From CAG-273 sp051891195 (GTDB lineage: Bacteria; Bacillota; Clostridia; TANB77; CAG-508): a stretch of 15,424 nucleotides of DNA. The DNA lies in contig JBJFEZ010000013.1 of NCBI GenBank assembly GCA_051891195.1, forward strand, positions 1-15,424, read 5' to 3'. Below the pieces are notes generated by a model. The model did not search any database, was not told where the DNA came from, and was given only the letters and a program-made list of their open reading frames with translations. Shown here piece after piece: positions 1 to 5,694 of the stretch; position 1 is the stretch's first letter; the number at the start of each line of letters is the position of its first letter. The position numbers and the translations under genes are program-made.

Positions 1-1
1 T

Positions 2-553
2 TTACACATGTTTTTACAAATTCTCGACGATGGTCGTTTAACAGATGCACAAGGAAGAACAGTTAATTTTAAAAATACAGTTATAATTATGACATCAAAT
101 ATAGGTGCAAGATTAATTACAGATAAGAACACATTAGGTTTTGCAGCAAGCACAAACAAAAAAGAAGAAGCTCAAAAAGAATATGAAAGCATTAAAAAAG
201 ATGTTATGGGAGAACTAAAAAAACAATTTAGACCAGAATTTATTAACAGAATAGATGAAATTATTGTATTCCATAAACTAACAGACGAAGATATAAAACA
301 AATAATAGACATTATGCTAAAACAAGTAACAGATAGAATGAAAGAAAAAGACATTAACTTAGAAATTGACCAAAGCGTAAAAGAATTAATTTCTAAAAAG
401 GGTATAGACACTAATTATGGAGCAAGACCATTGAAAAGAGTAATTCAAAGCATACTAGAAGATAAAATAGCAGAAGAAATTTTAGATGGAAATGTAAAGC
501 CAAATAAAAAGTCAACTGTAAAAGCAGAAGAAGATAAAATAATAATAACTTAG
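2..553 (+). CDS. clpC: ClpC-type Clp ATPase subunit, C-terminal part (5' end outside window)
   Basis: Hexameric AAA+ unfoldase that feeds substrates to the ClpP protease in the cytosol. Only about the last 183 codons are present, and the reading frame is open to the left edge. Visible parts of the second AAA+ module are the stretch QILDDGRLTDAQGRTV just after Walker B, the sensor-1 region IIMTSN, the QFRPEFINRIDEIIVF block with its arginine finger, and the sensor-2 motif GARPLKR. A C-terminal D2-small domain follows. These match ClpC/ClpB. ClpC is preferred because the spacing after TSNIGA and the short lysine-rich tail fit it, and because ClpC is the usual Clp ATPase in Clostridia. The N-domain and first AAA module are off-window, so ClpC versus ClpE or ClpB is not fully settled. 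Confidence 0.9.
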   Translation, partial: LHMFLQILDDGRLTDAQGRTVNFKNTVIIMTSNIGARLITDKNTLGFAASTNKKEEAQKEYESIKKDVMGELKKQFRPEFINRIDEIIVFHKLTDEDIKQIIDIMLKQVTDRMKEKDINLEIDQSVKELISKKGIDTNYGARPLKRVIQSILEDKIAEEILDGNVKPNKKSTVKAEEDKIIIT

Positions 554-557
554 AAAA

Positions 558-586
558 GGCACCCAGCATAACGCTGGGTGTTCTTT
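558..586. terminator. Bidirectional terminator between clpC and the CDF gene
   Basis: Perfect 8-bp GC-rich stem CACCCAGC/GCTGGGTG (560-567 with 573-580) with a 5-nt loop. TTCTTT follows on the + side, and the A-rich flank at 554-557 gives a T-run on the - strand. It lies 7 bases after the clpC stop and 10 bases beyond the CDF stop, so it can serve both convergent genes. Confidence 0.85.
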
Positions 587-590
587 AAAT

Positions 591-1448
591 TTAAATTGGG
601 TTTACGTGTACAATAGCTTTATAAACTTTTTCTAAGCTAGTAACATCATTTTCTAACTGGTCAGCTAGTTTATGGCTTTCAAAAGTACTCATATTGCCAT
701 CAACATAAATAGTAAGAACTACTAAATATTGATAACCAACGGGAGAAGAAGAAATTTCGTCCATTTTTTCAATCTCTTTATAGTTATGGGCAATATCAAG
801 TATAATTTCCTTTGTTTTTTCATCTATAGAAATATCCATTAATACATTATAACTTTCTGCAAAAATTTTAATACCTGTAAAGCAAATCCAAATAGAAATA
901 CCAATACCAACAATACTATCAAACCAGTATACATTAATTAAGGTAAATAAAACAGAAACTAAGGTAAAAGATGTTACTATACAGTCATTAAAATGATCTT
1001 TTTTATTAGCATCTAACAGAATATTATTATACTTTTTGGCTAATTTAGAAGTGTATAAATATAAAGAAAGTTTAACTATTATAGTAATAACACATACAAT
1101 TACTAAAAGCCAAGAAAATACTAAATTGCTTCCATTAATCAAAACAAAAATAGAATCAAACAATAACTTAAAAGATACTACAATCATTGAAATAGCTATA
1201 AACATAGAAAAAATGTATTCTGCTTTTCCGTGCCCAAAGTTATGAGTATTATCTTGTGGTTCACTTGCAATTTTATTTCCAATAAAAGTCATAAGTGAAG
1301 CAAAAATATCACCAGCGCTATTAAAAGCATCTGCAATCATAGACTGACTTTTAAAAACAAATCCAACAGTTCCTTTTATAATTAACAAAAATATATTACC
1401 AATAATACCTAAAAGACCTGCTCTTTTAGTTTCTTCAAAACGATTCAT
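591..1448 (-). CDS. Cation diffusion facilitator (CDF) metal efflux transporter, probably Mn-type
   Basis: Inner-membrane antiporter that exports divalent metal in exchange for protons. The 285 residues match the usual CDF length: about six membrane helices in residues 10-200, then a cytoplasmic CTD-like domain (about 205-285, KTKEIILDIAH and a terminal AIVHVNP). The transport-site motifs are N43-x3-D47 in TM2 (ADAFNSAGD) and D151-x3-D155 in TM5 (DHFND). Zn/Cd-type CDFs have His/Asp in these places, whereas an Asn/Asp and Asp/Asp set is described for manganese exporters such as MntE; Mn specificity is therefore inferred. The start is ATG with AAGGGTGA upstream. An extended -10 box lies 35 bases upstream. 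It converges on clpC. Confidence 0.88.
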   Translation of the reverse strand: MNRFEETKRAGLLGIIGNIFLLIIKGTVGFVFKSQSMIADAFNSAGDIFASLMTFIGNKIASEPQDNTHNFGHGKAEYIFSMFIAISMIVVSFKLLFDSIFVLINGSNLVFSWLLVIVCVITIIVKLSLYLYTSKLAKKYNNILLDANKKDHFNDCIVTSFTLVSVLFTLINVYWFDSIVGIGISIWICFTGIKIFAESYNVLMDISIDEKTKEIILDIAHNYKEIEKMDEISSSPVGYQYLVVLTIYVDGNMSTFESHKLADQLENDVTSLEKVYKAIVHVNPI

Positions 1449-1482
1449 AAATTCACCCTTATAAATTCAAAATTTAATATAG

Positions 1483-1491
1483 ATTATAACA
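1483..1491 (-). promoter_or_regulatory. Extended -10 promoter element for the CDF gene
   Basis: On the - strand the sequence reads TGTTATAAT, a TG-n-TATAAT extended -10 box about 35 bases upstream of the CDF start. No good -35 hexamer is visible, which is acceptable for an extended -10. Confidence 0.55.
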
Positions 1492-1553
1492 TATATTTTA
1501 CAATATAGAATAGAAAATGTGAAAAAAATATTAAATTTTATACCAGACAAAGC

Positions 1554-1579
1554 GACAATATTTTTTACAAAATATTGTC
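1554..1579. repeat. Perfect 11-bp inverted repeat between the CDF gene and the HEPN remnant
   Basis: The arms GACAATATTTT and AAAATATTGTC enclose a 4-nt centre (TTAC). The element lies 33 bases before a TATAAT box (1612-1617) of the HEPN/MNT genes and about 65 bases upstream of the CDF -10. No T-run follows it on the + strand, so an operator or protein-binding site is more likely than a terminator. Function is unknown. Confidence 0.6.
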
Positions 1580-1611
1580 AATAAAATGTAGTAAAATTTT
1601 GAATTTAATGT

Positions 1612-1635
1612 TATAATAATAACAGATTGAAAGGA
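1612..1635 (+). promoter_or_regulatory. -10 box and ribosome binding site of the HEPN/MNT transcription unit
   Basis: TATAAT at 1612-1617 and a Shine-Dalgarno sequence AAAGGA at 1630-1635, 11 bases before the ATG at 1647. No convincing -35 hexamer is seen. The intact upstream signals show that the broken HEPN gene once had its own expression signals and that the MNT gene may still be transcribed from here. Confidence 0.45.
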
Positions 1636-1646
1636 AGAAAAAATAT

Positions 1647-1885
1647 ATGGATAGTATAGATTTAACAAAATATTGGTTTGAAAGTGCAGATAGCGACTTT
1701 CGCAAAAAGCAAATTTAGAAGTACCAACTGAAATAAGGAAAAAAATACAAGTTATAAATACATTTAATATAAGTGCTAGATATGATGATTATAAAAAGAG
1801 TTTTGATGAAAAATGTACAGATGATTATACATCAGAACAAGTAAATAATATTGAGGAGGTAAAAAAATGGCTGAAAGAACAATAA
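1647..1885 (+). pseudogene. HEPN-domain toxin gene, broken by an internal deletion with frameshift
   Basis: HEPN proteins paired with MNT nucleotidyltransferases are usually the RNase toxin of a two-gene system, about 125-135 residues long. From the ATG at 1647 the frame reads a typical HEPN N-terminus (MDSIDLTKYWFESADSDF, 18 residues) and stops at TAG 1716. A second frame picks up at about 1697 and encodes the matching C-terminal part: LSQKANLEVPTEIRKKI, then FNISARYDDYKKSF, ending KKWLKEQ at TAA 1883-1885. About 18 plus 62 residues remain, so roughly 45-55 codons of the helical core are missing; the join is near 1695-1703. The 3' end overlaps the MNT gene by 19 bases, the normal architecture of such pairs. 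A functional toxin is unlikely. Confidence 0.8.
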
Positions 1886-2187
1886 ATAAAGATATTCTAG
1901 ATAGTATAAACAAATTTGTAGAAGAAATAAAAAAGCAATATAATGTTACAGCAATTATATTGTTTGGATCTTATGCAAAAGGAACAGAAAATGCAGATAG
2001 CGACATTGATATTGCAGTTATTTCTGATGACTTTGAAGATATTTATGATTGTATGGCAGTTTTAATGGGAATGACTTGGGATATAGATGCTAGAATAGAG
2101 CCACATCCAATAACAACAGAAGACTATGAAAAAGTTTCAAATCCTTTTGTGAAAGAGGTTGTAGATACTGGAATAAAGGTAGCATAG
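1867..2187 (+). CDS. MNT-type nucleotidyltransferase (HEPN-partner antitoxin)
   Basis: Small minimal nucleotidyltransferase of the DNA polymerase beta superfamily, 106 residues, full length for the family. The signature G34-S35-x10-D46-x-D48 (LFGSYAKGT ... DSDIDIAV) holds the two metal-binding Asp residues, and D74 in WDIDARIEP is a plausible third carboxylate. Partners of this family, such as MntA, inactivate HEPN toxins by transferring AMP groups onto them; that activity is known for relatives and only inferred here. The start is well supported: AGGAGGT at 1854-1860 lies inside the 3' end of the HEPN remnant, 6 bases before ATG. Its cognate toxin gene is broken, so this looks like an orphaned antitoxin. 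Confidence 0.88.
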   Translation: MAERTINKDILDSINKFVEEIKKQYNVTAIILFGSYAKGTENADSDIDIAVISDDFEDIYDCMAVLMGMTWDIDARIEPHPITTEDYEKVSNPFVKEVVDTGIKVA

Positions 2188-2213
2188 CAAAATATAAAAA
2201 ATTTTACATATTT

Positions 2214-2255
2214 AAAAGATGAATTGTAAAAAATAAATAAAACTTCATCTTTTTT
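2214..2255 (+). terminator. Probable terminator of the HEPN/MNT unit
   Basis: Inverted repeat AAAAGATGAA (2214-2223) and TTCATCTTTT (2244-2253) with a 20-nt AT-rich loop and a T-run at 2250-2255. The stem is AT-rich and the loop long, so efficiency may be modest. Confidence 0.55.
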
Positions 2256-2285
2256 AGATTTTTTAATGAAATATTTAAAAATAAG

Positions 2286-2294
2286 TGATATAAT
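2286..2294 (+). promoter_or_regulatory. Extended -10 promoter element for the 2328 gene
   Basis: TGATATAAT gives TG-n-TATAAT, 33 bases before the ATG at 2328. No clear -35 hexamer. Confidence 0.5.
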
Positions 2295-2327
2295 TCCAAT
2301 TAATAGGAAAATAAAAGGAGCAAATAG

Positions 2328-2678
2328 ATGGAAGCAGTAACAGTTATAATATTACTATTATTTATTATATTTGCATTAATTGCAACAGCAGTTTTACAAA
2401 TTAGAATGGCAGGAATAAAAATTAAAGATTTTTGGGGATTTATACAAGCTAATGATATGTTAGACAAATTATATAAATTTTCAAAAAAATATAAATTAAT
2501 GAGTCCACAAGAGCAAATTATATTTTTATCAGAAGCAGAAAAGGTTTTTGAAGCATATGATAAAATTCCATCAATAGTATGGGAAGATGAATATAGAAAA
2601 TATGCTGAAGTATTACAAGCTTATCAAAATATTAGAGTAACAAGATGGAGTGAACAAAATAATACAAATATAAAATAA
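2328..2678 (+). CDS. Small membrane-anchored protein of unknown function
   Basis: Encodes 116 residues that I do not recognise. Residues 4-25 form one strongly hydrophobic segment with no cleavage site, so an N-terminal membrane anchor is likely. The rest (about 35-116) is charged and predicted helical, rich in Tyr, Lys and Glu (KLYKFSKKYKLMSPQEQIIF, KYAEVLQAYQNIRVTRW). The start is supported by AAAAGGAG about 8 bases before ATG. The gene has its own extended -10 box upstream and a strong terminator directly after, so it is a single-gene transcription unit. No catalytic motif is visible. Confidence 0.75.
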   Translation: MEAVTVIILLLFIIFALIATAVLQIRMAGIKIKDFWGFIQANDMLDKLYKFSKKYKLMSPQEQIIFLSEAEKVFEAYDKIPSIVWEDEYRKYAEVLQAYQNIRVTRWSEQNNTNIK

Positions 2679-2689
2679 AAAGACTAAAA

Positions 2690-2720
2690 AAATTCTCAAT
2701 TTTATTTGAGAATTTTTTTT
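2690..2720 (+). terminator. Rho-independent terminator
   Basis: Stem AAATTCTCAA/TTGAGAATTT (2690-2699 with 2706-2715), 6-nt loop, followed by an unbroken T-run to 2720. It follows the 2328 gene by 12 bases. Confidence 0.88.
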
Positions 2721-2831
2721 GTAAATGAAAATAGTTATAAATTACAATAAAAAAACAGTAAATAATATCAAAAAAATAACATATAATAAAATTAAAAGCA
2801 GAAAAATTAAATTAAAAGAAAGGATAAAAAA

Positions 2832-3971
2832 ATGAAAATACGATATTTTGACCATGCTGCAACTACTCCTGTTAGTAATATAGTATTACAAGAAATGCTA
2901 CCATATTATGAAATGCAATATGGCAATGCTTCTTCAATGTATGCTTTGGGAAGACAAGCAAAAAGAGCTATTGAAAATGCTAGAAAAAGTATTGCAAAAA
3001 ATATAGGTGCAAAACAACAAGAAATATATTTTACATCTTGTGGAAGTGAAAGCGATAATTTAGCTATAAAGGGAATTGCATATGCTAATAAAAAGAAAGG
3101 AAATCATATTATAACAAGCAAAATAGAACATCACGCAGTATTAAATACTTGTAAAACTTTAGAAAAGCAAGGTTTTGAAGTGACTTATCTAAATGTTGAT
3201 AATAATGGAGTAGTAGACTTAGAACAATTAGTAAACTCAATAAAGCCAACTACAATTTTAATTTCTATTATGTTTGCTAATAATGAAATAGGAACAATAC
3301 AACCAATTAAACAAATAGCTGAAATTGCACATAAAAACAATATTATATTTCATACAGATGCAGTTCAAGCAGTGGGAAACGTAAAAATAGATGTTGAAGA
3401 ACTTATGATAGATAGCCTATCTATGTCAGGACATAAATTTTATGCACCAAAAGGTGTAGGTGCTTTGTATGTAAGAGAAGGAATAGAATTTGAAAAAATA
3501 CAAGATGGTGGTCATCAAGAAAAAGACAAACGTGCAGGTACAGAAAATGTTGCAGGAATTGTAGGTATAGGAAGGGCTATAGAAGAAGTATATAAAAATT
3601 TTGACTCCTATAATGAACATTTAAAAAGCTTAAGAGATTTTTATATTGACGAACTACAAAAAAGTATTCCAAACATAAAGCTAAATGGAGATAAAAACAA
3701 TAGACTACCAGGAAATGCAAATATATCATTTAAAAATGTAAATGCACAAGAATTATTACTTAAGCTAGATGAAAAGGGTATATGCGCTTCGGCTGGCTCA
3801 GCCTGTAGTACGGGCAATCCAATGCCTTCACATGTGTTAATGGCAATAGGTGTTCCAGAAAATTTAGCGGAAGGAACACTAAGAATTACTTTTGGAAAAG
3901 ATAACACAAAAGAAGATGTGCAATTTCTAATAGACAATTTAAAGGAAATTATATTAAACAATAAAATTTAA
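2832..3971 (+). CDS. nifS: Cysteine desulfurase, NifS/IscS type (group I)
   Basis: PLP enzyme that takes sulfur from L-cysteine as a protein persulfide for Fe-S cluster assembly and tRNA thiolation, leaving alanine. The 379 residues are the normal length. Visible key residues are H100 (IEHHAV, stacks on PLP), N151 (ANNEIGT), D176 and Q179 (HTDAVQAVG), the PLP lysine K202 (SGHKFYAPKG), and the persulfide cysteine C325 in the flexible loop SAGSACSTGN. The start follows AAAGAAAGGATAAAAAA, and a TATAAT at 2782-2787 may be its -10. No nifU/iscU or mnmA follows; the gene ends at its own stem-loop, so it is solitary here. The loop around C325 (about 3784-3820) uses GC-rich codons unlike the rest of the gene. 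NifS and IscS cannot be separated from sequence alone. Confidence 0.93.
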   Translation: MKIRYFDHAATTPVSNIVLQEMLPYYEMQYGNASSMYALGRQAKRAIENARKSIAKNIGAKQQEIYFTSCGSESDNLAIKGIAYANKKKGNHIITSKIEHHAVLNTCKTLEKQGFEVTYLNVDNNGVVDLEQLVNSIKPTTILISIMFANNEIGTIQPIKQIAEIAHKNNIIFHTDAVQAVGNVKIDVEELMIDSLSMSGHKFYAPKGVGALYVREGIEFEKIQDGGHQEKDKRAGTENVAGIVGIGRAIEEVYKNFDSYNEHLKSLRDFYIDELQKSIPNIKLNGDKNNRLPGNANISFKNVNAQELLLKLDEKGICASAGSACSTGNPMPSHVLMAIGVPENLAEGTLRITFGKDNTKEDVQFLIDNLKEIILNNKI

Positions 3972-3980
3972 CAAAAATAT

Positions 3981-4010
3981 AAAAGATACTAGTAAAAACT
4001 GGTATCTTTT
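3981..4010. terminator. Stem-loop terminator between nifS and the Cro-like regulator
   Basis: Thirteen base pairs (3981-3993 with 3998-4010; AAAAGATACTAGT against ACTGGTATCTTTT, one G-U pair) close an AAAA tetraloop. It ends in TTTT on the + strand and has a matching A-run on the other side. It sits 10 bases after the nifS stop and 45 bases beyond the end of the convergent regulator gene. Confidence 0.75.
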
Positions 4011-4054
4011 GATATAATTCATTTAAATCTATTAGTAAAAATAAACTATAATAT

Positions 4055-4270
4055 TTATTTGTTTTTGGTATCTGGAATGTATTCCAATAAATCAGAAATC
4101 TCACAATTAAATGCCTTACAAATATTATTTAATTGTTTGATATCTATCCTTTTTGTTTCTTCGTAATACATTTTAGAAATTGTGGCAGGTCTAATACAAG
4201 TAATATCAGCTAAAGCTTTCTGAGTCATCTTATGTTTTCCAAGTAAATCAGATAATTTTATTTTAATCAT
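4055..4270 (-). CDS. Cro/CI-family (XRE) helix-turn-helix regulator
   Basis: A 71-residue DNA-binding protein consisting of little more than one helix-turn-helix domain. Residues 14-36 (KMTQKALADITCIRPATISKM) form the HTH, followed by helices around DIKQLNNICKAFNCEISDLLEYIPD, the classic ending of this small Cro-like group. The start is ATG with AGAAAGG 11 bases upstream. It is transcribed away from the 4438 gene, and the shared 167-bp gap holds overlapping promoters and a direct repeat that may be its operator. Autoregulation, and control of the small neighbour, is a reasonable inference from layout. No ligand or partner domain is present. Confidence 0.9.
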   Translation of the reverse strand: MIKIKLSDLLGKHKMTQKALADITCIRPATISKMYYEETKRIDIKQLNNICKAFNCEISDLLEYIPDTKNK

Positions 4271-4307
4271 TCAAATTTCAACCTTTCTGTTAAATTTTGC
4301 TTAGGAA

Positions 4308-4325
4308 ATTTTGTCGGATTTTGTC
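4308..4325. promoter_or_regulatory. Candidate operator: direct repeat at one helical turn
   Basis: ATTTTGTC occurs at 4308-4315 and again at 4318-4325, a 10-bp period that puts both copies on the same DNA face. A partial third copy, ATTTTGC, is at 4294-4300. The pair lies just downstream of the expected start of transcription of the Cro-like gene, where a repressor would block it. Confidence 0.4.
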
Positions 4326-4331
4326 TTATGC

Positions 4332-4360
4332 TTGTATTTTACCACGAGATATATTAAAAT
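4332..4360 (+). promoter_or_regulatory. Promoter for the 4438 gene
   Basis: TTGTAT (4332-4337), a 17-bp spacer, then TAAAAT (4355-4360). The -35 overlaps the -10 of the divergent regulator promoter (4336-4341), so the two promoters probably compete. The leader to the ATG at 4438 is about 70 bases. Confidence 0.5.
4336..4344 (-). promoter_or_regulatory. Extended -10 element for the Cro-like regulator
   Basis: The - strand reads TGGTAAAAT, a TG-n-TAAAAT extended -10 about 66 bases upstream of the regulator ATG. It overlaps the -35 hexamer of the opposing promoter. Confidence 0.5.
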
Positions 4361-4437
4361 TACATATTAAGAGAGGAACATAACGATAAAAGTAATAAAA
4401 ACATATTTAAAAGTAACAAAAATAAGAGAGGTGTTTT

Positions 4438-4665
4438 ATGAAATTTAAAGAAAAATTTTCAAAAAACGAAACATCAAATAGTAGAGACTGGAAAGAAAAA
4501 AATAAAAGCTATTTAAACCAATTACAAAAATTTTTAGATGCAACAGATAGAATAAAAGAAGAAGAACTAAGAAATCATATTATTGCTCAAATGCTTAAAT
4601 GTGACTTAATTTTAACACAAATAGCAGAAAGAGAAATTGAAAAGTCAAAGGAAAATAAAGTATAA
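4438..4665 (+). CDS. Small charged helical protein, unknown function
   Basis: Encodes 75 residues that I do not recognise. The whole chain looks alpha-helical and soluble: a basic, polar N-terminus (residues 1-24) followed by two amphipathic helices, about 25-47 (SYLNQLQKFLDATDRIKEEEL) and 48-72 (RNHIIAQMLKCDLILTQIAE). One cysteine (C55), no membrane segment. The start is clear, with GAGAGGTG 5 bases before ATG. It is the divergent partner of the Cro-like regulator, and the transporter remnants follow 29 bases later on the same strand, so co-transcription with them is possible. No function is assigned. Confidence 0.72.
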   Translation: MKFKEKFSKNETSNSRDWKEKNKSYLNQLQKFLDATDRIKEEELRNHIIAQMLKCDLILTQIAEREIEKSKENKV

Positions 4666-4694
4666 ATATTGTTTAAAAGTACATAATAGTACAA

Positions 4695-5061
4695 ATGAAA
4701 AAAGTTACAAATAATACAATTAAAAGGATATTAGTAGGATTTAGTGCAGGAATTATTAGTGGACTTTTTACTTCGGGAGGAGGCTTAATACTAGTGCCGG
4801 CCTTTTTATATATGCTAAAGATGGAACCTAAAAAGGCTAGAGCAACATCAATTTTTTGCATTTTACCTATGGTAATTATTACTGCAATTTTTTATGGGCA
4901 AAGTAATTTAATTAATTGGCACACAGGAATATTATGTGCAATAGGTGGAATTATACGGAAGTTTTACAGGAGCTAAATTATTAAATAAAGTACCAGAAAA
5001 ATATTTAAAAATTATATTTGCTATTTTTTTAATATATGCAGGTTGTAATATGTTATTTTAA
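4695..5061 (+). pseudogene. TauE/SafE-family transporter, first half-size subunit, frameshifted
   Basis: TauE/SafE (TSUP) proteins are membrane carriers for sulfite, sulfonates and related anions. This gene encodes about 121 residues and four helices, half the usual eight-helix protein. The start of the family is clear (GFSAGIISGLFTSGGGLILVPAFL, then ARATS). At 4953-4958 the frame is broken: as written it ends at TAA 4974 after IIRKFYRS. Dropping one base (C4956 or A4955) restores IIGSFTGAKLLNKVPEKY and a hydrophobic end stopping at TAA 5059-5061. No Shine-Dalgarno is evident before ATG 4695, so it may be translated by coupling or poorly. Either a recent pseudogene or a sequencing or assembly error. 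Confidence 0.82.
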
Positions 5062-5082
5062 TTAAAATAAGGATGGATAAAA

Positions 5083-5470
5083 ATGTTTGAAATACTAATA
5101 GGTTTTGTTTCTGGAATTTTTAGCCGGAATGGGAATGGGAGGAGGAACAATATTAATTCTTCTCCTTTCTATTTTGCTAAAATTTGAACAAAATATAGCG
5201 CAAGCAATTAACTTAATTTTTTTTATTCCAACAGCCATAACTGCAATAATTGTTGGAATAAAAAATAAAAATATAAATTGGAAAGATTCTATAATTATTG
5301 TAGTATTTGGAATTGCAGGTGCTGCTATAAGTGCAAGTATTAGTAGTAAAATGAATGTTAATTTATTAAGAAAATTGTTTGGAGGCTTTTTATTAATTAT
5401 TGCAAGTTACGAAATATATTCATGGTATAAAATGCATATAAAAAAGAAAATAAGACATAATAAAAAATAG
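5083..5470 (+). pseudogene. TauE/SafE-family transporter, second half-size subunit, frameshifted
   Basis: This is the second four-helix half of the preceding transporter pair, starting 21 bases after it. From ATG 5083 (AAGGATGG upstream) the frame gives MFEILIGFVSGIF and then goes wrong at a run of five T (5117-5121). With four T it reads GILAGMGMGGGTILIL, the glycine-rich TSUP motif, and stays open to TAG 5468-5470 for about 128 residues. Later parts (INLIFFIPTAITAI, a lysine-rich loop, GIAGAAISASISSKM, LLRKLFGGFLLIIASYEI) fit the family. A TTG at 5105 in the downstream frame is not a likely start because it has no ribosome binding site and lacks the first residues. Both halves are broken within 170 bases. 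Confidence 0.82.
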
Positions 5471-5501
5471 AAGAAAATATAAGTAAAAAGGAGGCAACAA
5501 T

Positions 5502-5639
5502 ATGAGTTTTGTAAAAGGTATGATAATTGGCGGAATAGTAACAGCTGGGGTGGCAATGATGTATTCTGACACTATGGAACAAAGCAAAAAAAGAATGATG
5601 AAAAAAGGAAAAAAATTAGCAAGAAGAATTGGAATGTAA
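5502..5639 (+). CDS. 45-residue membrane-associated basic small protein
   Basis: Short gene with a near-perfect ribosome binding site (AAAAAGGAGG, about 7 bases before ATG), which is the main reason to accept it. The protein begins MSFVKGMIIGGIVTAGVAMM, a glycine-rich hydrophobic segment (residues 4-20) that could enter the membrane, followed by a strongly basic tail (SKKRMMKKGKKLARR). The layout resembles small YtxH-like proteins of Firmicutes, but the match is too short to assign. It follows the broken transporter genes by 31 bases and ends 5 bases before a strong stem-loop. Confidence 0.72.
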   Translation: MSFVKGMIIGGIVTAGVAMMYSDTMEQSKKRMMKKGKKLARRIGM

Positions 5640-5644
5640 TTAAA

Positions 5645-5681
5645 AAATGGACATCAAAAGCAAAGCTTTTGACGTCCATTT
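5645..5681. terminator. Long bidirectional stem-loop between the 5502 gene and the Cys-rich gene
   Basis: Seventeen-position stem (5645-5661 with 5665-5681) with one A-C mismatch and an AAA triloop closed by GC (AAAAGC AAA GCTTTT). T-runs lie on both sides once read in the right direction; the one on the - strand is stronger. It separates two convergent genes. Confidence 0.85.
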
Positions 5682-5694
5682 CCGTTTTAAAATG

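Noticed and set aside
1695..1718. Programmed -1 frameshift at A5 (CGC AAA AAG) in the HEPN gene
   Set aside because: The bases do not form a proper slippery heptamer, and even a shift would leave a protein lacking about 50 core residues.
1685..2006. Shared 12-mer GCAGATAGCGAC in the HEPN remnant and the MNT gene
   Set aside because: Both copies encode Ala-Asp-Ser-Asp in conserved places of unrelated domains and do not flank the deletion, so chance is enough.
5117..5121. Programmed slippage at T5 in the second transporter half
   Set aside because: Five T is short, and the adjacent gene has an unrelated single-base break at a site with no run; decay or sequencing error explains both better.
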